In this document: positions 20,679-29,811 of the stretch, in pieces
Position numbering within the stretch: the first letter of the stretch is position 1
How the letters are laid out: every line of letters starts with the position of its first letter
Source of the DNA: Symbiodinium natans
Lineage: Eukaryota > Sar > Dinophyceae > Suessiales > Symbiodiniaceae
Assembly (NCBI GenBank): GCA_905221605.1
Contig: CAJNDS010002755.1
Location: forward strand, 1-64,000
Length of the DNA stretch: 64,000 bases
Direction of reading: 5' to 3'
Made by a program: the position numbers and the translations under genes
The notes under the pieces: model-generated
Told to the model about the DNA's origin: nothing
Seen by the model: the letters and a program-made list of their open reading frames with translations, nothing else
Databases searched by the model: none

Positions 20679-23180
20679 TCAAGCAGACGCCAGCCAATCG
20701 GAGAGATCCAGCTCCAGGGGGTACGTATGACAAGAGAAGGATGAGGGCAGAGCGGACCAAGGGACTTGGCAGCGTGCGGAGTCGGAGAAACCCAGAAGTT
20801 GGGCGTCATAGCCGCGGCTAAGACCATCTGCCAGGTCATTCCTGAACCCCGGGACGTGGTCTATATGTACTGAAATGTACTGCCTTTCCTGTAGGAGAAA
20901 GAAGGAGCGCAGCAGGCTGCACATGCCCGTGGCGAGCGAAAGACCTTTCCAGGACGCGGCATCCGTTGCGGAGTTGTCACAACGAAACGTGACATGCAGA
21001 GGCGGATGTCCCTCGGGCAGCAGGCAGGCTAGAAGGTGCAGTAAAGCACATTGAGCAAGAAGTTCCCAGGCTGCAATGTAATGCTGAGGTGAATGATCGG
21101 GCGGGAACCACGGAAACAGTGAGTGAAGCTCCGCTTGGGAGAACGAGACCTGGAAAAAAAGAGTTTGACCCCCAGGGAGGCGAACGAACCCGCCCAGACC
21201 GGCGGAAGAACTGTCAGCACATGCGTCAGCGAAGGCCTCACAGTCAAAGTGAGGTGACAGCAACAAAGATTTGAAGTCGGTCCCAGAGCGGCAGATCTGG
21301 AGCCACATGTCCATCACGGCACGTGAGGCGTCTGAGACGACTCTGTCAGGGTGCGCGAGGTCGGAGATCTGGACCCAGAGACGCCGAGCGGACGGCGGAA
21401 ACTGAGGCAGTTCTTCCTTAGTCAGCACAGCGGTCTGGGCCACACGGAACAAGCGGCTGCCTAATGGGGCGGACGCAAGACCTGAAGGACCAATAACTCG
21501 GAGGTCATTGGAGAGCACGGATTGCAGGCGTTCCCAAGCTTGCACAGACAGGGCCACATGTACCAGCGGAGGGCAGTATTGGTCCTGATACAGCGGTGCA
21601 AGGGACGGCGGGAATGCACGGAAAAGGTTGGAGAGCCAGAGCAGCTTGCCAGTGAGCTTTTCCAACGCGGTGGCTGACAACTTCGTGCAGCGGTAGCACT
21701 GTCGGAGCAGGGCCAGCAACCGTTGAAGTTTGGCCGGTTCCAGACGGACAGTGAACGTGCGGAAGTCCAACTGCCATCCGATCCAAATGACCGAGGCAGA
21801 AAGTTTGGCTTTATGCCAACTCATCGGCACATTCAATATTTGAAGCAGAACCACTAACAGAGCGGCAAGTAGCGGGGCCGATGATTTCTCAAGGATGGAA
21901 ATCAGATCATCCACGTAAATCAGGGCAGAGTGGCTGACCCACCAGAAGCGGTGAACGAGGCGGACAAGCAGGCCAGCCACACGGGCCCAGTAAAAACTAG
22001 ACGCACGTGCACCAAAGTTCAAGGTTTTACACTGATAGAGGCGGCCACGATGGCGAAAGCACAGCAGGCCTTGGTCTGCAGGCAAGATTTTGAGGCGGCG
22101 ATGTGCCTTGCTCACATCTAACACAAGGGCGACCAAGCGCTCACGGGCATCGGAAATTGGCAACAAGCAGCAAATAACAATCAGGGTCGGATTGGCGGAA
22201 CGGTTGGGCAAGTGCGTCGCTTCAGTAACGCCAGAAATGGAGCTGTCGACCACCAGACGCGGCGGGCGGCCTTCGGCAAGCACCACCCCCAGCTTGCCGA
22301 CAGCAGTGTGTGCATACTTACGCTTCAACTCGGCATCACCCCCAGAAACCTCCACTATCCAGCCGGCACGCAGTTCTTCCTGGAGCAATTCGTCGACAAT
22401 CTCAGCGTTGTCTAGCGCAGACTTCCAGGCGGACTCACAATGGCGGAGCTCTGTTCCCGCATGGGGAGACGTGTGAGAGGCTTGCAGGAGCGGGCACTTA
22501 GGGATAGGAGCGGAGAAACCCAAAGGCACACCCGCATGCAAGTGAGGAAACAAGTCAGCATCAGCGTCTTTGAAGATAAGGGAAAGTGTATGCCAGAGAG
22601 ACAGGCGGAATGGCTGGCCCTCGTCTATCGACATTAGTGTGGCCCAAGTATCATCCTGGCGGACTTGCAGGAATTCTCGCAGGTCTAGGAAGAACGGGGC
22701 AAGCTCGACTTCGGACAAAGGCGCGGTTTTAGCTCCGGAAGACAACGCGGTGACTATCTTGGGAATTAGGCCGGTGCGGGCCAGGCGGGCAGACCAAGCA
22801 TGGCGCAGGGTTTTGAAGTGGTCGTCACTTTGTGGGCGAGTGTGACAGGCGGTACTGCCTGTGCCAGCGCCATCCTCCACCGGGAAGGGATATGCTGGCC
22901 AGGGCAGGCGAGCGGGCAACAAGTCCGCCCACGCGGATAGTGTATACTCGCGGTCCTCAATAGATACGAATGGGATGCAGAGGGACGCGATGGAACTGGC
23001 CAGGGAGGGCGGGTAACAAGCCGTTGTTCTGGTGAGGAAAACCCCATCGGCAGTGAGCGGGCACATGCGGGCACACGGATGCCAGAGCAGCCACTGATGG
23101 CCGGTTACACCAGAACAGCCAAGATTTCTTGTAGTCCAGGCCATGGGCACAAGAGGCAACTGACGCTCCGAACGGGGCAA
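20679..23180 (-). CDS. Element C Pol: reverse transcriptase and RNase H
   Basis: About 830 codons. RT motifs: VLDVSKAHRRLKI (motif A region), LNFGARASSFYWARVAGLL (motif B region) and ALIYVDDLISIL (catalytic YVDD). RNase H motifs follow: DSSSAGLGGFVRLPGG, ELLAQCALLHLL, FRCDNSATDAASWK and HVPGFRNDLADGLSRG, giving the D-E-D-H/D set. The N-terminal ~50 residues overlap the end of the MTase-like region (AWTTRNLGCSG is one frame; the CxHG..Y.KSW stretch is in the other). Frame is the same as the Gag ORF. Makes the DNA copy of the element RNA and removes the RNA strand. Confidence 0.85.
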   Translation of the reverse strand: MPRSERQLPLVPMAWTTRNLGCSGVTGHQWLLWHPCARMCPLTADGVFLTRTTACYPPSLASSIASLCIPFVSIEDREYTLSAWADLLPARLPWPAYPFPVEDGAGTGSTACHTRPQSDDHFKTLRHAWSARLARTGLIPKIVTALSSGAKTAPLSEVELAPFFLDLREFLQVRQDDTWATLMSIDEGQPFRLSLWHTLSLIFKDADADLFPHLHAGVPLGFSAPIPKCPLLQASHTSPHAGTELRHCESAWKSALDNAEIVDELLQEELRAGWIVEVSGGDAELKRKYAHTAVGKLGVVLAEGRPPRLVVDSSISGVTEATHLPNRSANPTLIVICCLLPISDARERLVALVLDVSKAHRRLKILPADQGLLCFRHRGRLYQCKTLNFGARASSFYWARVAGLLVRLVHRFWWVSHSALIYVDDLISILEKSSAPLLAALLVVLLQILNVPMSWHKAKLSASVIWIGWQLDFRTFTVRLEPAKLQRLLALLRQCYRCTKLSATALEKLTGKLLWLSNLFRAFPPSLAPLYQDQYCPPLVHVALSVQAWERLQSVLSNDLRVIGPSGLASAPLGSRLFRVAQTAVLTKEELPQFPPSARRLWVQISDLAHPDRVVSDASRAVMDMWLQICRSGTDFKSLLLSPHFDCEAFADACADSSSAGLGGFVRLPGGQTLFFQVSFSQAELHSLFPWFPPDHSPQHYIAAWELLAQCALLHLLACLLPEGHPPLHVTFRCDNSATDAASWKGLSLATGMCSLLRSFFLLQERQYISVHIDHVPGFRNDLADGLSRGYDAQLLGFSDSARCQVPWSALPSSFSCHTYPLELDLSDWLASA

Positions 23181-24170
23181 ACGCGCGGACCCAGGCCATG
23201 ACTTGAGGATCCAGCCAGAGCAAACTAGTAGATGGATTCTCTAGAAAGATGATGCCGCCACGCGCAGCCACGAGGGAAAGTAGGTGGCGTGTGCGTTGGT
23301 GCAGCAGTGATGACATAGCGAGCTCTGCGTCGGGGAAAGGTTGGGCAGACCCAAAGGGAACGACGGCGTGCGCACTGGCGGGGGACCCGGCTTTGCTAAA
23401 CGCGCGCGAGAGTAGGCCGAACACGGCGGTGCAGCACAGCAGGCACCAACTAGGCCGGAAGCACACAACCGACAAAGTGCAGCGTAGGTGACGTCTTCCG
23501 ACACATCCAGGGCAGAACCAGTCAGAAGATCCACCGGCTCCATGCGTGCTAGTAGGAGCTGGCGGACGGCGCTGTGAACGGGGGCCGAGGACCCAGCGAA
23601 CAGGTCCAGAAACATGCGGACAGCTGGGATAGGGCGACAGTGAGACCCGAGGCCAACCTGTGAAGCACGCGGGGCCGGTGAAGGGCTGGATAAGTCAGAA
23701 GCCGGTTGCTCACAAACACCCGGGGTGACCGGGCGTGCCGGCTGGGAGTGGTGAGAAAGAGAAGCAGAGTCCAGACCAGAAGCGGCAGCCGGTTGCTCAC
23801 GTACGCTCGGGGCGACCGAGCGTGCCGGCGAAAATCGGGGCGGGCAAGGCATGATGGGCTTGCCAGGCAGAGAACAAAGCAGAACCGGTTGCTCGCAAAC
23901 GCCCGGCGGTGTCGGGCGTGCCGGTTCCTTGGCAGAGGCGGGACCATGGTTCACGGACATGAATGGTCTGTTTGATGTGAGAGACAGTTGTGCACGGCCG
24001 GAGCGCGGGGCTGCAGGCGGGAACGCTGTGTTGCACGGGGCCGCAGGTGCCGGTGCAGCAGCGGCGCTGTGACTAGGCAAGGATGCAGGACCTGCAGCGG
24101 CATCAGCGTAGCTCGACTCATCTTCTGACTCGGAAGAGACCGGCACAGGGCTACCGGATACGGAAGATAG
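23040..24170 (-). pseudogene. Element C MTase-like domain, with two frame changes
   Basis: The frame continuing from Gag encodes a serine/alanine/proline-rich stretch and then FLDLFAGSSAPVHSAV (Rossmann motif I-like), GACCAAPPCSAYSRARLAKP (PPC motif) and RTPSFPLG. At about 23,360 coherence passes to another frame (PFGSAQPFPDAELAMSSL, FLENPSTSLLWLDPQV, ASCAHGLDYKKSWLFWCN), and at about 23,050 it returns to the original frame leading into RT. PPC plus ENP resembles motif IV and motif VI of C5-cytosine methyltransferases, but the rest diverges; activity is not established. The two frame changes cancel for the downstream frame. Confidence 0.6.
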
Positions 24171-25415
24171 TCAATGCGCCGTGTTTTTATGTTCTGCCGC
24201 GGTGTGTTTTTGGCCACAGGGCTTGCCGGACGGCAGAGGGATCGGGAGGTGAGCGTAGCGGCAGTTAGGATTAGAGCACTTGCCCACGGCATATCGCTTG
24301 CACAACTCACGCTTGCCGATCTTCTCAAACCATGACGCCTCGAAGCCGGGCACGGAGGGAGCGGCGTCAGCCTTCCCTCTACCGCGCCCCTTGCCCTTAG
24401 TTTTGGGCGCGGGCTTGCGGGCATCTTCGTTGCGGGCGGAACGGGAACGGTCGGCCCGGCGGTTGTTGGGGGTGCGGGGGTTAGGGGCATTAGGGTCGGC
24501 CGTGGCTTTGGCGGGTCGCGGACGGGGCTGCAAGAGGGCGGAAATGTCCTGGCGACATGTGGAGATCTCGTTGAGGGCGTCCTCAATGGACCAGGCGTGA
24601 TCACGAACCAATTCATGTATAGAAATCCAGACCGCACGGTCCGCCGCTAAGATCTCGTTGAGAGTAGGCGGGCGGAGCGATGGGTCCAGCGGAACCGCCA
24701 GGGCGGTGGATATGAACTTATCTGTGAACCGCTTGATGGTGATCAAATGGGTGATCTTTGTCATAGCCAATGCGGTAGCAAAGAGTGAGAGGTTGCGACG
24801 GAGCACGGATTCCAGCGGCCCGTTGAGGCCCGCAGCGGAGGTCGGACCTTGCGGCTCGGACTCATCAGTGAGCAAGGCTCGGAGCAGTTGGCCATCAGAA
24901 CGCGGACGACGGGACTCAGACCAGGCAGCGCGGTCTGCTTCAGAAGCGCGCTGACGCCAGGGCAACCAAGGGGAGCAGGAGGAGTCATGCAGGTGCTTGA
25001 TCGCAGAGCACATCTCCAAGCACGGCGTTGTGGCGGAGTTCAAGAGCTCGCCGGGGTAAGCAGCTGTGAAGTCGGTGCGGAGCTGGGAGAGCTCGGCGGA
25101 AGTGAGTCTGGGCACAGCCGGCTGCGGAATCAGCGGAGCAGTCGGAGATGCGGACGCTGCAGCCGGCGAAGCGGGCGGCACGCCAGGCAGGAGCAAGCGC
25201 GCCTCCATCAGAAGGCGACGCACAGCTGAACACGCAGGTGTAGTCAGTTCCGAAGGAGCGGGCTCGTCAGCGACCTCCGGGGCGGCAAAGACCAATGCAG
25301 ATAGGGTATTGTACCCAGCGGACTTGAGCTTGGCGGCCAGATCATCAGGCGCAGAGTATTGTGTCAGAAGAGCCTCCAGCACGGATGGGTCATCCAAGCG
25401 TGGACGATGAGCCAT
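24171..25415 (-). CDS. Element C Gag-like protein with CCCH zinc finger
   Basis: 414 codons from the ATG at 25,415 (MAHRPRLDDPSVLEALL). N-terminal helical region, alanine/proline linker, a central helical domain (SVLRRNLSLFATALAMTKIT, ADRAVWISIHELVRDHAW), then a highly basic segment with KTKGKGRGRGK and a CCCH finger CKRYAVGKCSNPNCRYAH (C-x7-C-x4-C-x3-H). This is typical of nucleocapsid-like proteins that bind element RNA. It ends in TGA at 24,173-24,171; the next codon is CTA and the frame stays open into the MTase-like/Pol region. Confidence 0.72.
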   Translation of the reverse strand: MAHRPRLDDPSVLEALLTQYSAPDDLAAKLKSAGYNTLSALVFAAPEVADEPAPSELTTPACSAVRRLLMEARLLLPGVPPASPAAASASPTAPLIPQPAVPRLTSAELSQLRTDFTAAYPGELLNSATTPCLEMCSAIKHLHDSSCSPWLPWRQRASEADRAAWSESRRPRSDGQLLRALLTDESEPQGPTSAAGLNGPLESVLRRNLSLFATALAMTKITHLITIKRFTDKFISTALAVPLDPSLRPPTLNEILAADRAVWISIHELVRDHAWSIEDALNEISTCRQDISALLQPRPRPAKATADPNAPNPRTPNNRRADRSRSARNEDARKPAPKTKGKGRGRGKADAAPSVPGFEASWFEKIGKRELCKRYAVGKCSNPNCRYAHLPIPLPSGKPCGQKHTAAEHKNTAH

Positions 25416-25468
25416 GGTACCTGGCAAGGAAGATGGGCAGATACCCCGAACTACAAAACTAGCATCTT

Positions 25469-25567
25469 GCCAGCAGCTACACAGCAGGCGGGAGGGGGGA
25501 TGAACAGGCGGAACATGCTGTGCCGTTGCGTGCGGGCAGCAAACACACTTGTACACGTACAGCCACG
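25469..25567. repeat. Element C terminal repeat A1
   Basis: Copy of 20,349-20,446 located upstream (minus strand) of the Gag start. Beyond it the phrase AGCATCCTGCTTT resumes in unique sequence and also occurs just outside the opposite end (20,127), possibly a pre-existing repeat or target-site feature. Confidence 0.88.
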
Positions 25568-25860
25568 CGGTCAACCAGCATCCTGCTTTGTGGAAGAACC
25601 TGCCCGCAAATGGAATATGGTCCCGCTTTATCTGTTCTAGGATAGGTACCTATATTTTATAAGGGTCTATCGGAAAAGACATAAACCCCACCCCTACCCG
25701 TTTACCCCTCATCAAGAGGGGTCTGTCCGAAACCAATAGATACCTAAGACAGGCACCTTCGTAGGTAGGACAGGGGCCTATGCATGCGGGGGGGCTCTGG
25801 CACCGACCCCTATGGGGCGATAGACCCCTATCGTTTTAGGATGGGTCCCTATGCCCAAAA
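25568..25860. other. Short intergenic interval with no gene
   Basis: About 290 bp rich in phrases such as GGGTCTATCGG and TAGACCCCTATCG in both orientations, giving small inverted repeats. No coding potential. Confidence 0.5.
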
Positions 25861-26850
25861 CCTCAACCCTAACCCTGAACCCTAAACCTTACAAAACCCT
25901 AAAGCTAGATTGCCTTGGCGTTCCAAAACGAGTCTGGAGTCCGAAGCGGGGAGGACCCACACAGACATTTGGTGGGAGCTACAACCCACCACGCTCAACC
26001 GCCTCAAGATGAAATGGGTCCAGCGTTTGCACACGGCCACAGGCAAAAATGGCAGTTCCTCCACCTGTCCTAGCTCGAACTACGTGAGAGATGCCTGATC
26101 TAGGTTTCGAAAGTCTGGTCGACACCGTTCATCCATCTTAGATATCAAAATACACGGTAATAAAGATTTTATGGAGCTGCTCAAGAATGCTTATGGGCTT
26201 CTATACTACGTGATGAACCTGAAGCTCCACACCCGCTTTTCTTGCCATGCGAGAAGAGTACCAAAGCAGCCCTAAACCCTTTACTCTAGCAGCGCTGCTA
26301 TAAGATGTAAATAGCAGCAGCTTGCATAGGAGACGCTGGAGTCATCTCACACTTGTGAAGGGCTATCTCTCAAAAGACAGCGCTTTGTTTCTCTGGCAAG
26401 CGTAGTCAGCCCATGTCACCGAGGAGGAGTTGTGTTTCGCAAAAAACCCTAAGCCCCAAGAACCCTACAAAGTCCCTAAAATCCCTTGAGCCCTGAACCC
26501 GAAAAAACCCCTAACCCTGAGCCCCAAAAAACCTGATCCCTAAAACCCAAAAGAAACCCTAAACAGCCCTAAACCCAAACCCAGCCCTAAACCCAAAAAA
26601 AACTTCAAACCCTAAAAACACTCTAAGCCCTAAACCGTGAACACCTTGCCCTGAACCCTAAACCCGAAACCCGAAAAAACCAAAGCCCTAAACCCGAAAA
26701 AAACCCAAAACCTAAAACCTAAAACCAAACCCTAAACCCTAAACCCGAAACCTCAGCCCTACCTTACACTTACACCCTAAGAACCACTGAGCCCTACCCA
26801 AAAAACCCTACACCCTAAAAAACCCTGCTAATAAATCCAAGCCGCAAAAA
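25861..26850. repeat. Interstitial degenerate telomere-like repeats (CCCTAAA)n
   Basis: Runs of CCCTAA, CCCTAAA, CCCTGAACCC and CCCGAAAAAACC occur at 25,861-25,905 and densely from about 26,265 to 26,850. The plant/alga-type telomere unit is TTTAGGG (CCCTAAA), also used by dinoflagellates. The array is heavily degenerate with many A-run expansions, so it is not a functional telomere but may be a relic of chromosome-end fusion, healing or repeat spreading. The 26.0-26.25 kb gap between blocks holds no recognised gene. Confidence 0.85.
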
Positions 26851-27075
26851 CTCTAAACCCTATACGGGGGGCAACCCACGGGGACAAGGAACCAGCCCAA
26901 ATATCACCCTCAATAGTTGCCCTGAATGAATTCCCCAGACCGAACCACAAGAGAAAATCCCTCAGGCCCAGAGTAACCAAACGGGAGGGGAAAGGACTCT
27001 TACTGTAACCAAACCCCAAACCCCAGCGGCCTAACTTTTTAAGAGCGAACGGACAGCTTCCGGCCATCCTTGAGC
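26828..27075 (-). CDS. Small ORF behind a spliced-leader-like relic (possible retrocopy fragment)
   Basis: On the minus strand TTTGGCTCAAG (27,067-27,077) is followed after one base by ATG and an ~80-codon frame: MAGSCPFALKKLGRWGL, RLVTLGLRDFLLWFGLG and SPWVAPRIGFRVFAAWIY. The 11 bases equal the 3' end of the dinoflagellate spliced leader. A leader fused to a start codon is what a reverse-transcribed trans-spliced mRNA leaves behind. The frame also extends upstream of the ATG (IGWKGKTPANIFGSR), so the ATG is not proven as the start. Product unknown. Confidence 0.35.
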
Positions 27076-27429
27076 CAAATATGTTTGCGGGTGTTTTACC
27101 CTTCCAACCTATATACAAGGCAACCTCCGCACTCCCCCTGTCCTGAGGTTCCCTCAGGACACCCCTTGGAGGTGCAGGTTCCCTTCCATTTTTTGGCCAA
27201 AAGCTGTTCTTGTCTACAGCAGCCAACCATATGTTTAACGTCCATTAGACGGGCCGTAGCCATTGGCTTGCAAACCATGGTTTTACGTCATCCAGGACGA
27301 GTGAATTAAAGAAAAACACTTTTCTTGAAGACTCTCCGGTCTTCTTCACCACGAACGTGGTCTTCGAATCCTTAAGGGCTGTACACTCTCTACCATCAGG
27401 GATTTCCTTACCCTTAATGGCAAAACCCT

Positions 27430-28920
27430 ACCCCCTTTTTTGCTCGACGCATTGGTCTTTCCTCCAACCATTCTGCAAATTGTCACCAAATCTGGGAAAA
27501 AGGATTCATCCTTGCATGTCCCATCCTTGAAAACCAGTCACTTGTTCGCCTCCCAACCAGCTTCTATCGCTTTACACGACGTGGTCACCTGTGGCGTGAC
27601 GGTAACTGGCTCTGAGGCAGCGGGAACTGAGGCTTGTCCCTTTTCACGGACTCTCCTCCTTCATCTGGTGCAACATCCCTTTGACTTGATGCCTTCTCCT
27701 TCTCCTTCTTTTGTAGCCGATTTGCAGAACCACCAGTTTTGACCGCATTGGTCTCTTCTTTGGCCTTGGGCCAACACCGTGTATGAATCATGCGTTGCAG
27801 CAAGTTTTCTCTTCTTCTTGCTCTTCTCCGGCTCCTCATCAACGTCGACGATCACTTCTGTGACCTCTGGTACCACCTCCTCAACTGCGTCAGCTGACTC
27901 TTCCTCCAAAGGTCTTTTTGTCCCACCATTGGGGTCGCTTTCACCAGATCCTTAAATCATTTGTCCATTCTTCAACCTCTACCAGCGGACACAGGATGAA
28001 ATCACCTTATACAATTCCAGCGTTGATAACATCTTGTCCGTCCACGAAAGCCACTCTTCATTTTTCTGATCCTCATCGGTTATCCTCAAAAGCTTGAAGA
28101 TTGCTCTCCTTCCCAGCGATCAATGTCATCCCTCCCACCAGACATGCACAATGTACGACACCGCTTCAGCAATTAGGTTGCTTTTTTCTGTATCCTCATC
28201 ATAAACCATCTCATCCTCTAAATCCTCTCCTCTTTCAGGAGAAAATTTCCTTCCACCATCGCCCTTCTTGGGACGATCCCTTGGCGGTGTAGCAGAGCGA
28301 CCTTGGCCTCTCAGTGCCCAGCTTGAAAAAACTGAATACATTTTACCCCAGTCGCATCGTGCGAATATTTGCAATCTTTACCAGCATGACCCTCGTCCAT
28401 CCACATAGTACCTACACCAGTACGATGCTAACACCACATCCTCATTGGAATGAATAAATTTGCAGTCCTCTCCAAACCTGCAGCGATCGTTCCCTTTGTT
28501 AAACCAATAGCAGATAGCTTGCTTCCTTCAGGCGTTCTGCTTCTAAACGATCCATCAAACGATCCCGCTCTACATGGACATTGCCATGACCTGGAGAACT
28601 ACCTTCTTCACCCAAGGTGCCAGTTGTGGATGCTTCCTGGAAAACCTTCTTGATGCTTACGCAATCCCACGATTGGTTTTCCCCTGACTTCTGAGCCAAA
28701 TACAACCGAACCATGCTTTTTGGGCATCTTCAAGGAAGTCTTCCTCACTCCAAAGTTCTAACCCGATTTGCTGGAATTGTTGTTCCAACCTGACTTCCAA
28801 ATCTTCCAGCACGACACCACTTCCTTTGACCTGTTCCTCACCTTCTGGAACAAACCCATCCAACTCACTTATATCTGAAGACGTTTCCATCTTTTCTCCC
28901 ACCACGTGATTGAGGTAACC
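27430..28920 (-). pseudogene. Probably decayed minus-strand coding region, unknown product
   Basis: Successive short minus frames have coherent charged, protein-like composition but change frame repeatedly: METSSDISELDGFVPEGEE and LEVRLEQQFQQIGLELWSEE (28,657-28,905), HGNVHVERDRLMDRLEAERL (28,499-28,714), RKFSPERGEDLEDEMVYDED (28,126-28,374) and VTEVIVDVDEEPEKSKKKRK (27,661-27,909). They could be exons or a gag-like relic broken by indels. No domain recognised. The plus strand shows nothing comparable. The sequence is interrupted by element A at 29,224 and resumes at 48,678. Confidence 0.35.
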
Positions 28921-29223
28921 TTAAAATCCAGCGCAAGTTCCTTGTGCCAGACAGTCTCAACGACAGCACCACCCTGAAGAATCCACTTTTGGATTATCAT
29001 CATCATTTATCGTCTTCAGAGATTCTCCAACTTGTTTGGACACGTGGCCGCTTCAAGGAATCCATTACTGATCACACGCTGCCAAATAAACTCTGAAATC
29101 ACCACACTGTCCCTTGAACTTCCATGGCAAGGAACGGCTAAACCGTTTGCTGGCAATCGCAATGAATCATAGAAAGATAATTCCACTGCTGGCAACATGA
29201 TCATAAAATGGATAATGCAAATC

Positions 29224-29774
29224 TGTGAAAGTTTTTGACTTCCTTGTGAATGCCTTTACAGTTGACAGGATGTCTTGCACGTGTGACATGAACCACGAGT
29301 TTGCATTGCATGAGTTGAGAGCTGTGCTTGAACCGTTTGTTTGGTGTTAGCAAAACAGGCATGAACATAGCATGTTTGGAGCTTGGCTTGAAAGTGTTTC
29401 TTGCTTTGAGGTTGACGTAAGATGCTTGGAGTGTGCATGATGAGCAGAGAAGCACTCGAGATGCTTTAGGAGCATCCTTGAAGAAGTGCGTGTTGCTCTG
29501 AGTTTGCTCTTCAAACTTTGGCCGCCGACCCTCGCTTCGCTCGTGTCGTCGTACTGAGGTTCGAGCAGAGTGGCTGTGCACTTGTATGCTTGTTTTGCTA
29601 AAGCACTGAAGTCCTGAGAAGCATTAGGACGTTTGCATGTGTTCCTCCTTTGTTTAACAAAGTTGAGATGGAATTCACGAAAGTGAAGCTGCGCTGACTC
29701 TGCGAGAGACTTGCCGAACACCTCTGGTGTTTTGGCTCAAGCGTGGAGTGAAAAAGTGCTCTGCGTTTTTCACA
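29224..29774 (+). repeat. Element A 5' LTR
   Basis: 551 bp, TG...CA with 8-bp inverted termini (TGTGAAA/TTTCACA). Differs from the 3' LTR by what I can see as only one indel (GCAAAACAGG versus GCAGAAACAGG) and one G/C change, implying a recent insertion. Thirty-three bp before its 3' end it contains TTTTGGCTCAAG (29,730-29,741), identical to the last 12 bases of the dinoflagellate spliced leader. Confidence 0.95.
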
Positions 29775-29786
29775 TGGTAGCGGAGC
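29775..29786 (+). promoter_or_regulatory. Element A primer binding site
   Basis: TGGTAGCGGAGC directly follows the LTR. It begins with TGG, the complement of tRNA CCA, and closely resembles the TGGTATCAGAGC PBS used with initiator-Met tRNA by many copia elements. Element B has the identical 12 bases in the identical place. Confidence 0.75.
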
Positions 29787-29811
29787 GTCTGAGGACGTTC
29801 CAGTAGAGACC

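Larger units (their letters stand above)
20168..25567 (-). mobile_element. Element C: split-direct-repeat retrotransposon with MTase-like/RT/RNase H, no recombinase seen
   Basis: On the minus strand the order is A1 (25,567-25,469), Gag, MTase-like domain, RT and RNase H, B1 (20,610-20,445), A2 (20,446-20,349), B2 (20,333-20,168). B1 and B2 are 166-bp near-identical direct repeats; A1 and A2 are ~98-bp near-identical repeats. This A1-ORFs-B1-A2-B2 layout is the split direct repeat of PAT/Ngaro-type YR retrotransposons. No tyrosine recombinase ORF is present in its 5.4 kb, so it may depend on another element's enzyme. Pol carries frameshifts in the MTase-like part. Confidence 0.82.

Noticed and set aside
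23706-23975. Plus-strand frame with GDRACR repeats inside element C
   Set aside because: It is antisense to the Pro-rich linker of the MTase-like ORF, which contains matching repeats.
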